Assembly: GCA_905221605.1 (NCBI GenBank) | Contig: CAJNDS010001657.1 | Coordinates: 522,144-586,143 of the forward strand | Direction: 5' to 3' | Source: Symbiodinium natans | Taxonomy: Eukaryota > Sar > Dinophyceae > Suessiales > Symbiodiniaceae | Length of the DNA stretch: 64,000 bases | Shown: piece after piece, positions 52,818 through 64,000 of the stretch | Position numbering within the stretch: the stretch's first letter is position 1 | Layout: each line of letters begins with the position of its first letter | Program-made: the position numbers and the translations under genes | The notes under the pieces: generated by a model | What the model was told of the DNA's origin: nothing | What the model saw: the letters and a program-made list of their open reading frames with translations, nothing else | The model's database searches: none

Positions 52818-55800
52818 GTGATCGGCGGCGGATCCGGCGGCCTGGCCGCAGCGAAGGCAGCCGGCGACCTGGGCGCCAAGGCACGGCGACACGGGCTCAG
52901 TGTAGGAGTCTCTGCGTGTTTGCTTAAAGACCTTTTTTCTTGGATCTCAGATTTTCGCTTTTGTGGGGGGGGGGGGGATAAGGGGAGGAGGGGTGGGGAA
53001 AAAGAGGTGTGGGAATAAACGTCTTTACCTGGCACTGCTAATCCGATGGTTTGGGACCAAACCCTCAGACACCTTCAGCAGCAGCTGATAAAGTTGTGTC
53101 ATGTTGTATTGAACCGTACCACAATGCAGTCGAGATACCTCAGCCCTTGAAGAAAAGACTCTGGATCAGGACAGGACAGGAGACGTGGCATGCAGATTCC
53201 ATTTTGGATAGAGGTACGCGGCAATAGAACCGTTTCACGCTACTTGAGCAAAAGTCGCAACGCTCGTAACCATCAGTACAGTACGTCTCCATTTTTTCAA
53301 GAATCCTCTTGCGATCAAGGCGCCAGAGTGCGTAGAATAAACAACTCGTAGGGCCTCGTGGGGCGTTGTTCGTTACGCTGCACCTTGGCTTTGCTCTGAC
53401 GAACTTGATTGGCCACGATGCTTGGCGAACAGCCCCAAAATTTTCCGAGCCACAAGCCCGAAACTCCAGAACCCAAAGGCGCAAGAAGAGCCACATCGCG
53501 CGAGGTCGCTGTGGCCGACTTCGTGAAACCGTCACCTGCAGGGACCACTTGGGTGTGGGACCCAGTGAGTTCGCTTGTGAATGGGATATCAAGGCTTTGC
53601 GAGCCACTTTTCTTGTGCCAAATCGAGACGGCAAATAAGATAGCTTCTGGGCGTACTGTCCCACTATACTACCGAACCCGGACAGCCCTACTATGTAACT
53701 AGGCTTCTCTACCTACAAGGAGAATCTGAACACGCCTCAATGGCCACAAAGCCTCAAACACCCTTAAGCCAGTCTTGCTTGCCGCTTTTTTTCAACATCC
53801 AGTATTGATGTGCTGGGGAAGCCCAGAACGTTACGATGGCTTACGGCTTTGCAGAGTTGTTCACCACCCGAATTGCCCCCTTGGCCAAAGCTTGCATTCA
53901 GATGTGAATATGATCAAGTTGGGGCTGCAAGCAGAGATGTGCAGAACTGCACGGTTCAATACTTGCAGGGACTTGGTGGCACCTGCGTCAATGTGGGATG
54001 CATCCCGATCCTCGGCAGAAGGGATTGACGTTCTGAGCAGCAGGCTTGCCGTGCAAGGTCGGCATATGTTGGAGTGCTAGGACCCGTGCAGTAGTCATCG
54101 CTGCAGGGTTCAGGGCGTCAGACGCACTCCGAGACACCAGTCTGAATCGATTTGCATCGGATTTCGTGATGTCACTGCGTGGAGTCTGCTTGGCGAGTCT
54201 TTCTCTGCCTTTCAGCGATTTGGCTGGTGTGCTGAAACCCCAGGAAGAAGCTCATGCACATCTCGTCGCTGTACAGAGAAACTCAGGTGGGCCTGCTTTT
54301 GGCATGATTTGTTGCACCAGTTCCTTGATTGTGCCAAGCCATTCTGAGAAGCACGCGTGCAGCAGTCCAGTTTCATTCCAGCAAGTTTGCCACGGTCTAT
54401 CCTGTAGTTGTGGGCTGAGGTCCCAAAGCTTCAGACTGCAGACCGCCTTAGATCCATTCTTTCCCGCTACTCCCTAAACCTTGGCAGACGGATGCGCATG
54501 GCATGGGCTGGGAAACGAAGTCTTCGCACAGTCTGGGGCTGAGCGCTGTGGACATTCAGTACTTGTTGACCCCAGTACACAATGTCATGGGGGCCACAGT
54601 CGCCACGCTGGTTTGAAGAATACATGTCGCCGAACAACACTAAAGAAAGGAAAGCTGAAGGGGCCATCATGATTTATTGAATATTTGAAACATCGCAGCC
54701 GACATAGAATCCTGAATTGCTTGGCCCAAAGAACAAACTTGGGAAGTGACCCACAACAAAAACATTGATTTTGGATAGGTAAGGAGAAGGAGACAGAGAA
54801 GAACAAAGAGAGTAAGAGACTGATAGGTGAATGGAGGCGTCCCCCCCTCATGACGCGGTTTTCAGGGGACCTACGAGCTTCATTTCCATGGTACTACTAG
54901 GTCGAGAAGCGCGAGAGCACTTGAGCGAACACGCCCACCGCAGACAACGATGATCTGAACTTTTTCGGGGCCAACTGTAGACAGAATGAGCGGGGCACCA
55001 GCAGTTCCATGTTCATGTCAGACTGCGGTTCAACACTCAAGCATGGAATCCCGCACAACCGGACAAGCCGTTGCTCCACACATCATGCCCCAGCCCTTGC
55101 TGGCCCTTGCTTGCCATGTGTTCCGACGCCGAATCGTGAAGCAAAGGTGCTGAAGAGCAACATGCATGGCTTACTGTCATTGTGCGTCGCAGTGGAGGGA
55201 GCGAGTAACCCGTCTGCTAAAACAATGAACGCCCTGCAGAAGGTTTAATCAAGCTTTCGAAGATTTCTGGGCATGATCCTTTAAGCCTGAAGCTCGCAAG
55301 GACTCTTTTGCACGTGTTGCACCTTAGGCCTTCCTCGTTCTGAGTCTTGAGACCTGTTGGGTCCGAGGTTGGTCTGCCATGGTGAACCAGGCTCCAGTTT
55401 TTAGGATGCTTTAGGGTTGCCAGGGGTTGTCGGCTTTTGGTTTCAGATTGTCCAGCTCGTTTCAGCATTTGGGACGCCCGGTGCCTGGTCCTTGGGGCTT
55501 CCAGGCCTCTTGCGTGAGGATCGTCGAGGGCTTTGGAAACGCAGGGCTTTGGGGGGAATGCAGGGTTTCGAGGGTTTCGAGGTTTCCGCGTTGCAGGGGC
55601 GCCTTGGCTGTGAAGCTGAGGGGCTTCTGGGTAGTATGGCTGAAGGGCTGGTGTTTACTGAGGACTTGGCTACTGCCATGACCCCAAGTCGACACGGTAT
55701 AGTTGCCCGCTCTGCAGGTCAATGACTACATCAAGTCCCTGAACTGGGGTTCCAAGACGGACCTGCGTTCCAAGAACATCAAGTGCCCCACCGCGTGGGT

Positions 55801-58800
55801 TCGTGCAGGTCTGAGTTCAACGAAGTTTAAAAAGTTTATTGTTCGGTCATTGCTGTGTCGTTCTCCTCGTCTCATCGTCCGCGGGTTGCTGGTCGTGGCC
55901 GCTGCCGTTCTCGCTGTTCTGGTGGCTGAGACCATTGTGGATGTTGCTGTGGCTGAGGCTGAGGCTGTCGCTGCTGTGTGCCGCCTCCATGCTACTAGCG
56001 TTCGCCCCCCCCCAGTCCCCAGAATGTGCGCCGGTCGTCGTCGTCGTCGACGACGACGACGACAAGGACGACGACGATGATGATGACGATGACCGCAACG
56101 ATCTCCCTAACGTCATGCTGATAACGCCGTCAGTACTCGCTATGTGCCCTCCCTAGCCAGGTACTACAACTCCTTCGCAACCTTCAAGGATGCGCACACC
56201 ATCTCCTTGGACAATGGCAAGGGGAAGAAAGAGGAGGCTCCGAGGGAGGGCCTTGTCGGACCTTTTGTTTGTGTGGGACTCTTTTCTCGCGAGTGCAGCA
56301 GGATCCGCTGTAATCAGTCATAAGCAGGCGCAGAACGCCCAAGCCCGGCGCAGGTCTCTGCCAAGTACATCCTCATAGCATGCGGTGGCCGCCCAACATA
56401 CGGAGACGTGCCAGGTGTGAAGGTTGGGACCCCAGTTGGTCGAAATGTGGTCCGTGCAAGGGGGATGATTACTGCCAAGAAGCCACGGCTACATTGGCAG
56501 GAGTGCTGCATCAGCTCGGACGACATCTTCTGGACCAAGAAGGCCTGGAACATGCCGAGGGTCTGTAGTTTTCGGTGAGTTTGGGATTCTTAGCAGAGGG
56601 TGTTCTGGGGCAGGAGGAGCTCGCTTGTGGCAGCAATAGACCCGAAAAGGTTAGGAATCGGTTTCTGGTCGCGACACCCAAGAACTTGTGCTCTCTTATT
56701 TTTGCTGTTGTGCGATTTCGGCGCCCGCAGCGAAAGCAGAAAGAGAAAACCGCCCCCGCCCCTGACGCGCAGCATGGCGTGCAGCTGAGTGAGTGAGCTG
56801 GCCCATGCCCGAAGGCGCAAACAACGCGCCCCAACACCCGAAGGAAGCAAAGCAAGGCGGAGAAGACGCACGCACCCCATACCCACCTATAGGGGCTGAG
56901 CAGGTGAGCGAGTGAGGTGGCCAAACGTAGGAACCCCACCCCTTCCAACACCCGCTCGGCCTCGCTAGCTGGCGTGAAAGCACATGATGCCATCGAGAGT
57001 CAGGAGGAACTGCCTCGAGACACATATGAATCCTTTCAAAACCCGTCTTGCAAACATTGTGCTTGCAAATGGTGGTCGTGGGAACCCCTTCTCTGACACC
57101 ACCCCCCCCCCCCCGCTTTTTTCAAGCTTGCAAGCTTTCTTTAATGAGCATCCGCCAAGCAGAACCGCGTCAAAACCCATCTATTCTTTGCAAAGCGGTC
57201 CTTCGAGCATTGGTTTTGCAAGGTGAGGGGGCCTGAGCCCCCCCCCCCCCCCCCCCCTATGTTAGGTTAGGTTAGGTTGGGTTTAGGTGAGGTTAGGTAG
57301 GGTCGGGATTTGGGGTTCAGGGTTTAGGGTTGGGATTTGGGGTTGGGTGGGGTTGGTTGGTTTGGGGGAGGATGTGTCAGGTTAGGTTGGGTTAGGTTAG
57401 GTTGGGTTAGGGCTAGGTAGGGTTCGGGCTTTGGGGTTTAGGGCAGTTTAGGGTTTAAGGTTCAGGGTCTGGCCGGTTGGGTTTGGGTGAGGTTTGGTAG
57501 GGTTCGAGATTTGGGTTTTAGGGTTCTGGGATGTTTTGGGTTTAGGCTTTGGGGAGGGTCTAGGGTTTCGGGTTTCGGGTTTAGGGTTGGTTAGGTTGCG
57601 CTGAGGTGTAAATTTAGGGTTTCGGGTGGTCAGGTTAGGTTAGTTCGGGATGTGGGGTTGGGTGGGATTGGTTGGTTTGGGTTAGTTGGGTCAGGTCAGG
57701 TTAGGTTAGGTTGGGTTGGGATGGGTTCAGGTGAGGTTAGGTAGGGTTCGGGATTTGGGGTTTGGGGTTTAGGGTTTAGGTTTGGTGAGGTAGGGTTCCG
57801 GTGAGGTTAGGTAGGGTTCAGGATGTGGGGGTTCGGGTTTAGGTTTAGGGTTTGGGGTTTAGGGTTTAGGTTTGATGAGGTTGGGAGGTAGGGTTCGGGA
57901 GTTCGGGGTTTGGGGTTATGGTTTCGGGTTTAGGCTTTGGGGTTTAGGGTTCAGGGTTTCGGGTTCAGGCTTCCTTGGTCACCAGATTCAGGTCAGGCCG
58001 TTTGCCTGAATAGTTGTGTCCTGTTTGCCTGAATTGGCTGCTGTTGTTTGCTGAAATGCTGTCATTTTTTTCTGAACCATGTTATCCCGAATCGCCCGGC
58101 GCCCCTTGAAGAACACCACGCCACGAAGAAAAAACAACACGCTAAATCGACCCCACAGCCTTGGTTCGTTTGCTCCGCTCCTTCACTCTTAGGGTTTTAG
58201 GGTTTGGGGAGCGGCTTAGGCAGGCGTGTAAGGTATACGGAAAAGGCGTATGGGGGTTGTGGGTTTAGGGTTTATAGGGTTAGGGTCGTCCTCACGGTGC
58301 AGCGGCGTAAGAGAATTGCTGCAAAGCCCATGTGAATCCTTCCCAAGCCCGGCGTATCGGCATTGGGTTTGCAGATCAGGCTCCCCCGCCCCTGCTTTTA
58401 CATGTTCGGTTCGCTCTGTTGCAAAAGAGGTCAGAGACAAATTTCAGGTTTCCCCACCAAAAGCACTTCCCCCGTCCCCTCCCCCCCTTCTCCGACCCCC
58501 CCGGCGCCAAGATTAAGTGTGTGCTTGACATCTCAAAATGTTGGCCTTGAACGTTGTTTTCTATAGTTTAGGATTTTTTCGGTCTGTTGTCGGATTTCGG
58601 CTTTCGGGTTCGGGTTTAGGGTTGCAGACTTCAAGGTTTTCAGGTTCGAGGCAGTTGGGGTCGTAGGGCAAGTAGTTAGACCCTTAAGGTTTAAGAGCCT
58701 ACGGCTTTGAAGTCTGTATTGAAGTCTGTACTGGACCCAGCTCTCCTTAGTTTGGGAGTTGTTTTGGCAGTGTCTCGGCGCGGTACCGTTTGACGACTGC

Positions 58801-59872
58801 GGAATCCCCGGCCCAAACTCCCGAGCTCGGTGGCAGAGGCGCCTGGCAAGACGCTGGTCATTGGCGCCTCGTACATTGCCCTGGAGTCCGCCCCTGCCGG
58901 GAACGTTTGAAGCCAACGCTGTAAGCACAAACCACTAATCGCTTTATAAGGTAGTCGCTTTAAGCTACCTTTAACACCTTCACAACGCTAACGACTCAAG
59001 AGCGACCCGCAGGCTTAGTAGAATGCAGGCTTTGTGAATTTTGCGCTGATGGTGGTGTTCGAGGAGTCTGGCAGCTGTAGCGTAACATTCGGTGTTCGCC
59101 TTCTCAGTCTACCGTTTGTGCCGGGTTTTTGCAGCCGCTATATCGCTAGAATGAACCGAAGGAATCGGAGCCATCACCTGCAGATGCGTGCCGTGCGGTA
59201 TTTTGCAGCATTTTGCAGCCAAGTGGCCCTCAGCTTCGCCGACAAAGGCAGCACTCACACGAAGAAGGCAACATGAGGTGTGCCGAAGATGAGCTCATGG
59301 CACATGATTTGGGCACATGCAGACGGGACCAGCTCGCATTTTCTGTTGTCAATAGAAGAGAGTCCAGCAGCGTCGACCACACGTGGCGTCGACCACACGC
59401 GACTTGTCTGCCGCAGGGGGGACGCGGTAGTTTGCACTTCTTAGACTCGACGATGTCTTCCGTGAAACATTTTTGAGTTCTCAAGTTGGGGCCAAAGGGT
59501 TTTGGGCATTTCTTTGCTCAGTTGGGGCCCTAAGCCGCCTAAGCCCGCGATTCTTTCAGGTTTTCGGACGCTTGGAGATGGCCAGCCTCGAAGTCGATCA
59601 GGACGCATGGGCTGGGGCTGGGCGACTTGGCGCTTTCTCATGGCTGAAGGCTGTGTTTCAGCAGCAGCCTATCTCTCACTCACACCTTCCCTCTTTTGAG
59701 TCTATGCTGTTGTGTAGGCATCAGAAGGGGAACTTCAGTATCGACCACGCGCTTATTAACTGCTGAGGCCCCTGCTGTTCATCGGGCTCCTCCTAAAGTC
59801 GGCTTCCTTGGCTGTTGTCTTTACACCGTGGCTGTCGCTCCCTTTCGCACTCTTGCTCTCTAAAAGCTCGCG

Positions 59873-59903
<31 letters not shown>

Positions 59904-59939
59904 CCTCCCTCTCTCTCTCTCTCCCTCTCTCTCTCTCTG

Positions 59940-59997
<58 letters not shown>

Positions 59998-60518
59998 GCT
60001 CTTGTTTTTTCAAATCGTTGCATCGCGCGAACAGTGCGGGAAAGCGAGAAAAGAAGGTATATGTAATTGTATGTATGTACTTCGATCACCCCGACCCTAC
60101 AGCTAACCGATGTGGGAGCCACTTGAGCCGTTCATGAGGAACAAACATGCTTCATCCCTAGCTTCATTTCGCCTGCGCGCAGGCCCCAAACCACGCTAAG
60201 ACCTATTGTGCCCAAGGATCTGTAGTGTGTAGGGCACTGCCGTGTTGACGCACGTGGACTTTAAATTAGGAGCTTGATGCTCGCCGCCTCGAGAATGCCA
60301 TGTGGCGGCCGTGCTCCCAGTGTGTCGATACAGCGCCAATGTTTGGGTTTTTGAGTTTTTGAGTGTGATTTTCAGTTGCCTTAAGCTTACTCATGCCTAG
60401 GCTTCACGCCGAGAGAGTCCAGATCTGAATGCTGCCACACTATTTTCAGGTCATGGAAGCAGCAGCAGGCATCCTCGAGCAAGGCTGGCAAGTTGTAATC
60501 ATTCGACTCCGGACTCAG
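52818..60518 (+). CDS. Thioredoxin reductase (high-Mr, FAD/NAD(P)H type), partial
   Basis: Recognised exons: 52818-52880 (VIGGGSGGLAAAKAAGDLGAK, the FAD-binding GxGxxG), 53505-53552 (VAVADFVKPSPAGTTW), 53969-54006 (GLGGTCVNVGCIP, redox cysteines at 53984 and 53999), 54244-54286 (KKLMHISSLY), 54488-about 54511 (TDAHGMGW), possibly 55198-55242, 55718-55782 (VNDYIKSLNWGSK), 56161-56236 (YYNSFATF), 56354-56422 (VSAKYILIACGGRPTYGDVP), 56501-56542 (ECCISSDDIFWTKK), 58839-58889 (APGKTLVIGASYIALES) and 60450-about 60518 (ILEQGWQVVIIRL). Most junctions agree in phase. The DFVKPSP, GTTW and SLNWG signatures indicate thioredoxin reductase rather than glutathione reductase. It transfers electrons from NADPH to thioredoxin. 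About 200 of roughly 500 residues are visible. The upstream start exon, the NADPH and interface parts and the C-terminal redox motif (possibly selenocysteine) are not seen. Confidence 0.85.
56034..56063. repeat. 30-bp perfect palindrome (GTC)5(GAC)5
   Basis: Five GTC triplets directly followed by five GAC triplets make an exact self-complementary 30-mer with no spacer, followed by further GAC and GAT triplets to about 56095. It lies in the intron between TrxR exons 55718-55782 and 56161-56236, ending about 100 bases before the latter. Confidence 0.95.
57238..57985. repeat. Long degenerate telomere-like region (GGTTAG/TTTAGGG) in a TrxR intron
   Basis: About 740 bases dominated by GGTTAGGTTGGG, GGTTTAGGG and GGGTTCGGGATTTGGGG words, preceded by a C-run. 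A further short tract occurs at 58190-58290. Both lie in intron 56543-58838. Confidence 0.9.
59868..60004. repeat. (CT)n microsatellite in a TrxR intron
   Basis: CT dinucleotides interrupted by CCCT, CGCT and TGTCT. Lies between TrxR exons ending at 58889 and starting at 60450. Confidence 0.95.
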
Positions 60519-60519
60519 T

Positions 60520-63500
60520 CGGTCCGTATCTATACGGATCTGCCAGGAATGGTTCTGAACCCACAAAATCCACGCTGCCTAAACATGCCTAAACCCCTGA
60601 TCAGCACCGGTAGGAAACAGCGTGCAAACCCAAGAGGAAAAGGAGACCGAACAACTATCATGCCAAGACCGTAATGTGCATGCACTGCTTCAGGCATTCG
60701 GTCCTCAACACCCATTCACAATTTCCAAGCACCCATGCAAAAGAAGTGTGCCCAGCTTTTTCGGTCTTGTTTAGTGGCGGGGCTGGAGAAGCAGTGCGGG
60801 TGAAGGTTTTGTCAAATCACATGTTTATCTAGTGGAGCGGTCCACGGATGAGTACACAGGAAGCCTTGAAGCAACGAGAGCAAGGCCTACTGCTAGGATT
60901 AGGAGTTGGGGGCGGAAGACGTCCCCGTTTTTAAAGTCGAACTTTGGCTCTCTCACCTTCCTCGGTATGAGCCCGGCGAAGGTTCCTTTACAATTCAATC
61001 GCAATGCACCCACGAGTATCTCTTAGTTTGCAGGGGGCCCCTGTTCCCGAACACTCCTGCCCATGAAGAAGTATGTAGAAGTTCACGACCAAATCCCACA
61101 AGAAGTTCTTTGAACCCCAAAGCCAAAACAATTTCCAAGCACGAGGCCATAGTCTGCTTCTGCGGCTTTCGGCCCAAGTTGTTGTTGGACATGGAATTGT
61201 TTCTGATAGCTGCACTTCGTGTGGGTTAGGTACAAGTCTCAGAGCATCGCATCGATGAAGCCCCGTCCAAGTAGAGCCTAAAGATGATAGGTTTTCGTGG
61301 GGATCTAGCTCCCTCCTTGAGCATCACGCTTGCATGTTGAACGAAGCAAAGTTCCTTCGGAGGCTCCCTGGCTTTCTGGACTTGGTACATGTGTGTAGGA
61401 TGGCCCAAAAGAGCCGCAGAGGATGAGTTCTTTGGGCTGTGGAAGTGCATCGTGGGTGTCATCGAACCTCTGAATACCTGCTTCTCGTGAGCTTCCGTAA
61501 AGCCTTCGCCAGCGCCGACAGCTCGTATCCTTGCTCTGTGCACGAGCTTCCGAGTTCACTGAACCATCGACGCGCGCAGCCTTCCGTGCCATGGTGCGGT
61601 TCGGTTGCTTGGCATAGCAATCGGATCAGCCTGGTGTTTTTCAAAGAGAACGAAAGGATGTTTAAGCGTGAGGGGGGGGCAGTCTAGATGGTGCCGGGTC
61701 TCTCTTGACTGCGCCGAAGAAGTTTCCAAAGCCATTCTCGCCACACTTCCTGGGGCCTGGACAACACCCCAAACCCGAAAGCCCGAAACCCAGGCGAAAC
61801 CTCCAGCCCCCCCCCCCCCTAAGCCAAGCCAATTTTGTGGGGACTGAGCATCGAGGAGGCGAGTTGTGGGACCTTACGGGAATTCCCCCTCTCTAAGAAG
61901 CTTTGTAAAGGTTCCCGTCTGTGTGCAATCCTAGAACTCTTCGGCCCGCAAATCAGCCGGTAAGCAAAAATGCACCTCTTCCAGCCTGCCCGAAACAAGA
62001 CCTTACCAGCACCAGCACCCTCTCTTCAGGGAGCAAGCAAGAGCCCTCCAAGGCAGCAAGAAAAAGCTGGAAAGGGAGGAGGCGGCTAGATTGGCTGCTC
62101 GCTCTACAGTGCGAGCCTCGTCGCATGAGTACGGACAGGATGCGGCGAGTCAAGGGTTGGACTGCTTGCAGCCTTTCCTTGCTTTCTTTCTTCTATACCA
62201 GCACAGCTTAGTGGATACCTCAACTGCCCAATCATTGTTCCTTAGGACGTGCGAGGCGCGTGCAAAACAACCAAAGTGTTTATTGCCATGAGTATTGGCT
62301 GGGCAAATACTGATGCAATTCTTCTTTTGCAACCGGAGCCACTTGTGGTAAGTTGTACGAAGTCAGAGGCTAAACGGATCTGAGCCTTAGCCCAGCACTT
62401 AAACCCAGGAAAGTGGCTCGAAGCGGTGTGAGACTCAGTAGTGAGACTCAGCAATTGTTGAACTGCTTTGAGATGCTTGACGGATCTTTGACTGTGTTCA
62501 ACAGCCAAGCTTTCAATGGTACTGGGCTCGGGCACATGGTGTATTCGAGGAGTGTGTTCCGTTTTTGTTTTTAAGTTGTGCATTGCTTATGGGATACGCT
62601 GGCAGAGCGACTGGCAGAGCTCGGGCTCTACCCGTCAATGCCCGCGCGGTCATACGTGTATGTGTGCGCACGTGTGCACACGTGTGCACACGTCGGGGAA
62701 ACTCTGGGGAGGCATTCTGCCAGACTCACCGCAGCGTTGTTGAAGCGACGTCTGGGCTTCGGCTTGCGAATCGACTCGCCGTGTTGAAGTTCCAATGGTC
62801 CTGGAAGCCGAGTTCTGGTGCCCAAACTCTCTCGGAGTGAGTTGGAGGTGGTGCTGATCAGGTGTCGCAACCTGATAAGAAGACTCGTGGCGGGGAAGAA
62901 TGTTGCTCTGCAGGACAGTTGTCAGCCTGATGAGGCTCTAAGACTGAAGGGCAGGGAATTCGGTTGACAGCAGTACAGATTTAACCATTGATGTAGACAA
63001 GCCGCCACGCGACCTGAAACAGCTTCAACAGCCTTAATCGGAGGCCGTTCCTCGTACATTCTCTTCACAGGAGCTTCAGCTTGGCGTGGTCTGCAAGCAG
63101 TGCTTGCTTTTCAACGTGCACTTGGAAGATAGCACACCCCGCAGAAGCATTTCCAGGGAGTCATACTCCACTCAGAATGCCCAGACAATGCCATGCAATG
63201 CCCGAAGTTACGCCGCACTAAGGCAGCAGCCTGTTTCGGCAAAATGGAGGCCTTCCGGTTGGACGGGTGTCACTGTTCGGGGCTTCTTCCCCATTGTTCG
63301 TGAAACAAAATAAGTTTATAGTCGAAGCTGCCTACTTGCGTCGAAACACCTTGACACGCTACACGACCCTGTCCTCCTTGTATTGTTGATCGTTTTGTTT
63401 TGTTAGCGTTACTTGTTATGCGCCAGCGCAAGCGGGCATGTCACAAACTTTGTGCTTTCTGCAAGAAGGATCCGGTGCACTTGGACCAGTCCTTTGGCCC

Positions 63501-64000
63501 AAAACAATCATCAGCCCTGGCTCTACACTACCAAAATCCATCCTCCAAGATTACGGCTTCAAGGGCAAAGCAACCCCAAAACAGCCACCACACCACATGC
63601 AAGGCAGCTGCCTAAACTCAACTCTCGCATCTTGGTCAGGTCTTCCTCTATCAGAATGTATTAAATTGTGGCACGTTCTTCCTCTTCCTACGATGGCCGC
63701 TGGGTGGCAAGATTCGAGGGCTTCTGCAGGGATGTGAATGATGTCGGTCAGGAAATGGGAGATTGCTGGGAGAATTCAGCGGGAAAGCTTGAACGCCCTT
63801 AAGCTCTTGACCGTGAGATCCATCTGCCCACCATTTTCAAAGAATCTAGGCCAGTCCTTGTCGAAGGAGGCAGAGCTCTTACATCCCTCCGCAATAAAGG
63901 CCAACGGCCTCAAAGCCCATCTTCAAGAGGCACTTTTTTCAACTCCCACCTCGTAGTCCTGAAAACATGAACCCTACTCTTGACTTATGAGACGTCTACC
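60520..64000. other. Distal stretch, presumably TrxR introns
   Basis: No further thioredoxin reductase exon was recognised with confidence, and no other gene. With introns of 1.6-2.3 kb just upstream, the rest of the gene could start beyond the window end. Small features: GTGCACACGT repeats near 62665-62690. Confidence 0.4.

Noticed and set aside
62020..62160. Charged helix-like frame (SKKKLEREEAARLAARS) near the window end
   Set aside because: Possible coiled-coil exon, but there is no partner exon or recognisable family, and it does not fit thioredoxin reductase.

Overview
This window looks like nuclear DNA of a dinoflagellate, most like the Symbiodiniaceae. I infer this from the sequence alone: genes cut into many short exons; introns starting with GC or GA as often as GT and ending AG, usually followed by G; many degenerate and one perfect TTTAGGG/CCCTAAA telomere-type array far from any chromosome end; long microsatellites inside introns; and debris of LINE-type retroelements. 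The four genes I can recognise all lie on the + strand, as in dinoflagellate unidirectional gene clusters. Gene models below were assembled by hand from reading frame, splice phase and family motifs.

Layout. (1) About 0.25-8.9 kb: one gene of about 11 exons whose exons join in phase into a protein of about 1,650 residues carrying, in order, SPRY, ATP-dependent RNA ligase, P-loop polynucleotide 5'-kinase, 2H cyclic phosphodiesterase, THUMP RNA-binding module and RtcA RNA 3'-phosphate cyclase. This is the main discovery candidate: an apparently all-in-one RNA end-healing and sealing enzyme. (2) 9-19 kb: mostly non-genic, with a short acyl-CoA dehydrogenase relic, a possible J-domain scrap, telomere-like tracts and a frameshifted SF2 helicase pseudogene. 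(3) 19.5-22.0 kb: a CYP102-like cytochrome P450 with an extra N-terminal domain. (4) 22-42.4 kb: accessory DNA with microsatellites, a 60-70 bp tandem repeat, LINE pieces in opposite orientations and retroelement ORF1/Gag-like remnants on the - strand. (5) 42.5-49.8 kb: an apparently complete phosphomannomutase gene in 15 small exons. (6) 52.8 kb to at least 60.5 kb: the 5' half of a thioredoxin reductase gene, whose later exons must lie beyond the window or in parts I could not recognise.

How the genes may work: phosphomannomutase supplies mannose-1-phosphate for GDP-mannose, thioredoxin reductase supplies reducing power, and the P450 is an oxygenase of unknown substrate. They share no obvious pathway. 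The RNA-repair fusion is a pathway in itself: RtcA can turn a 3'-phosphate into a 2',3'-cyclic phosphate, the phosphodiesterase can open this to a 2'-phosphate, the kinase can phosphorylate the 5'-OH, and the ligase can seal. THUMP and SPRY are likely RNA or partner docking modules.
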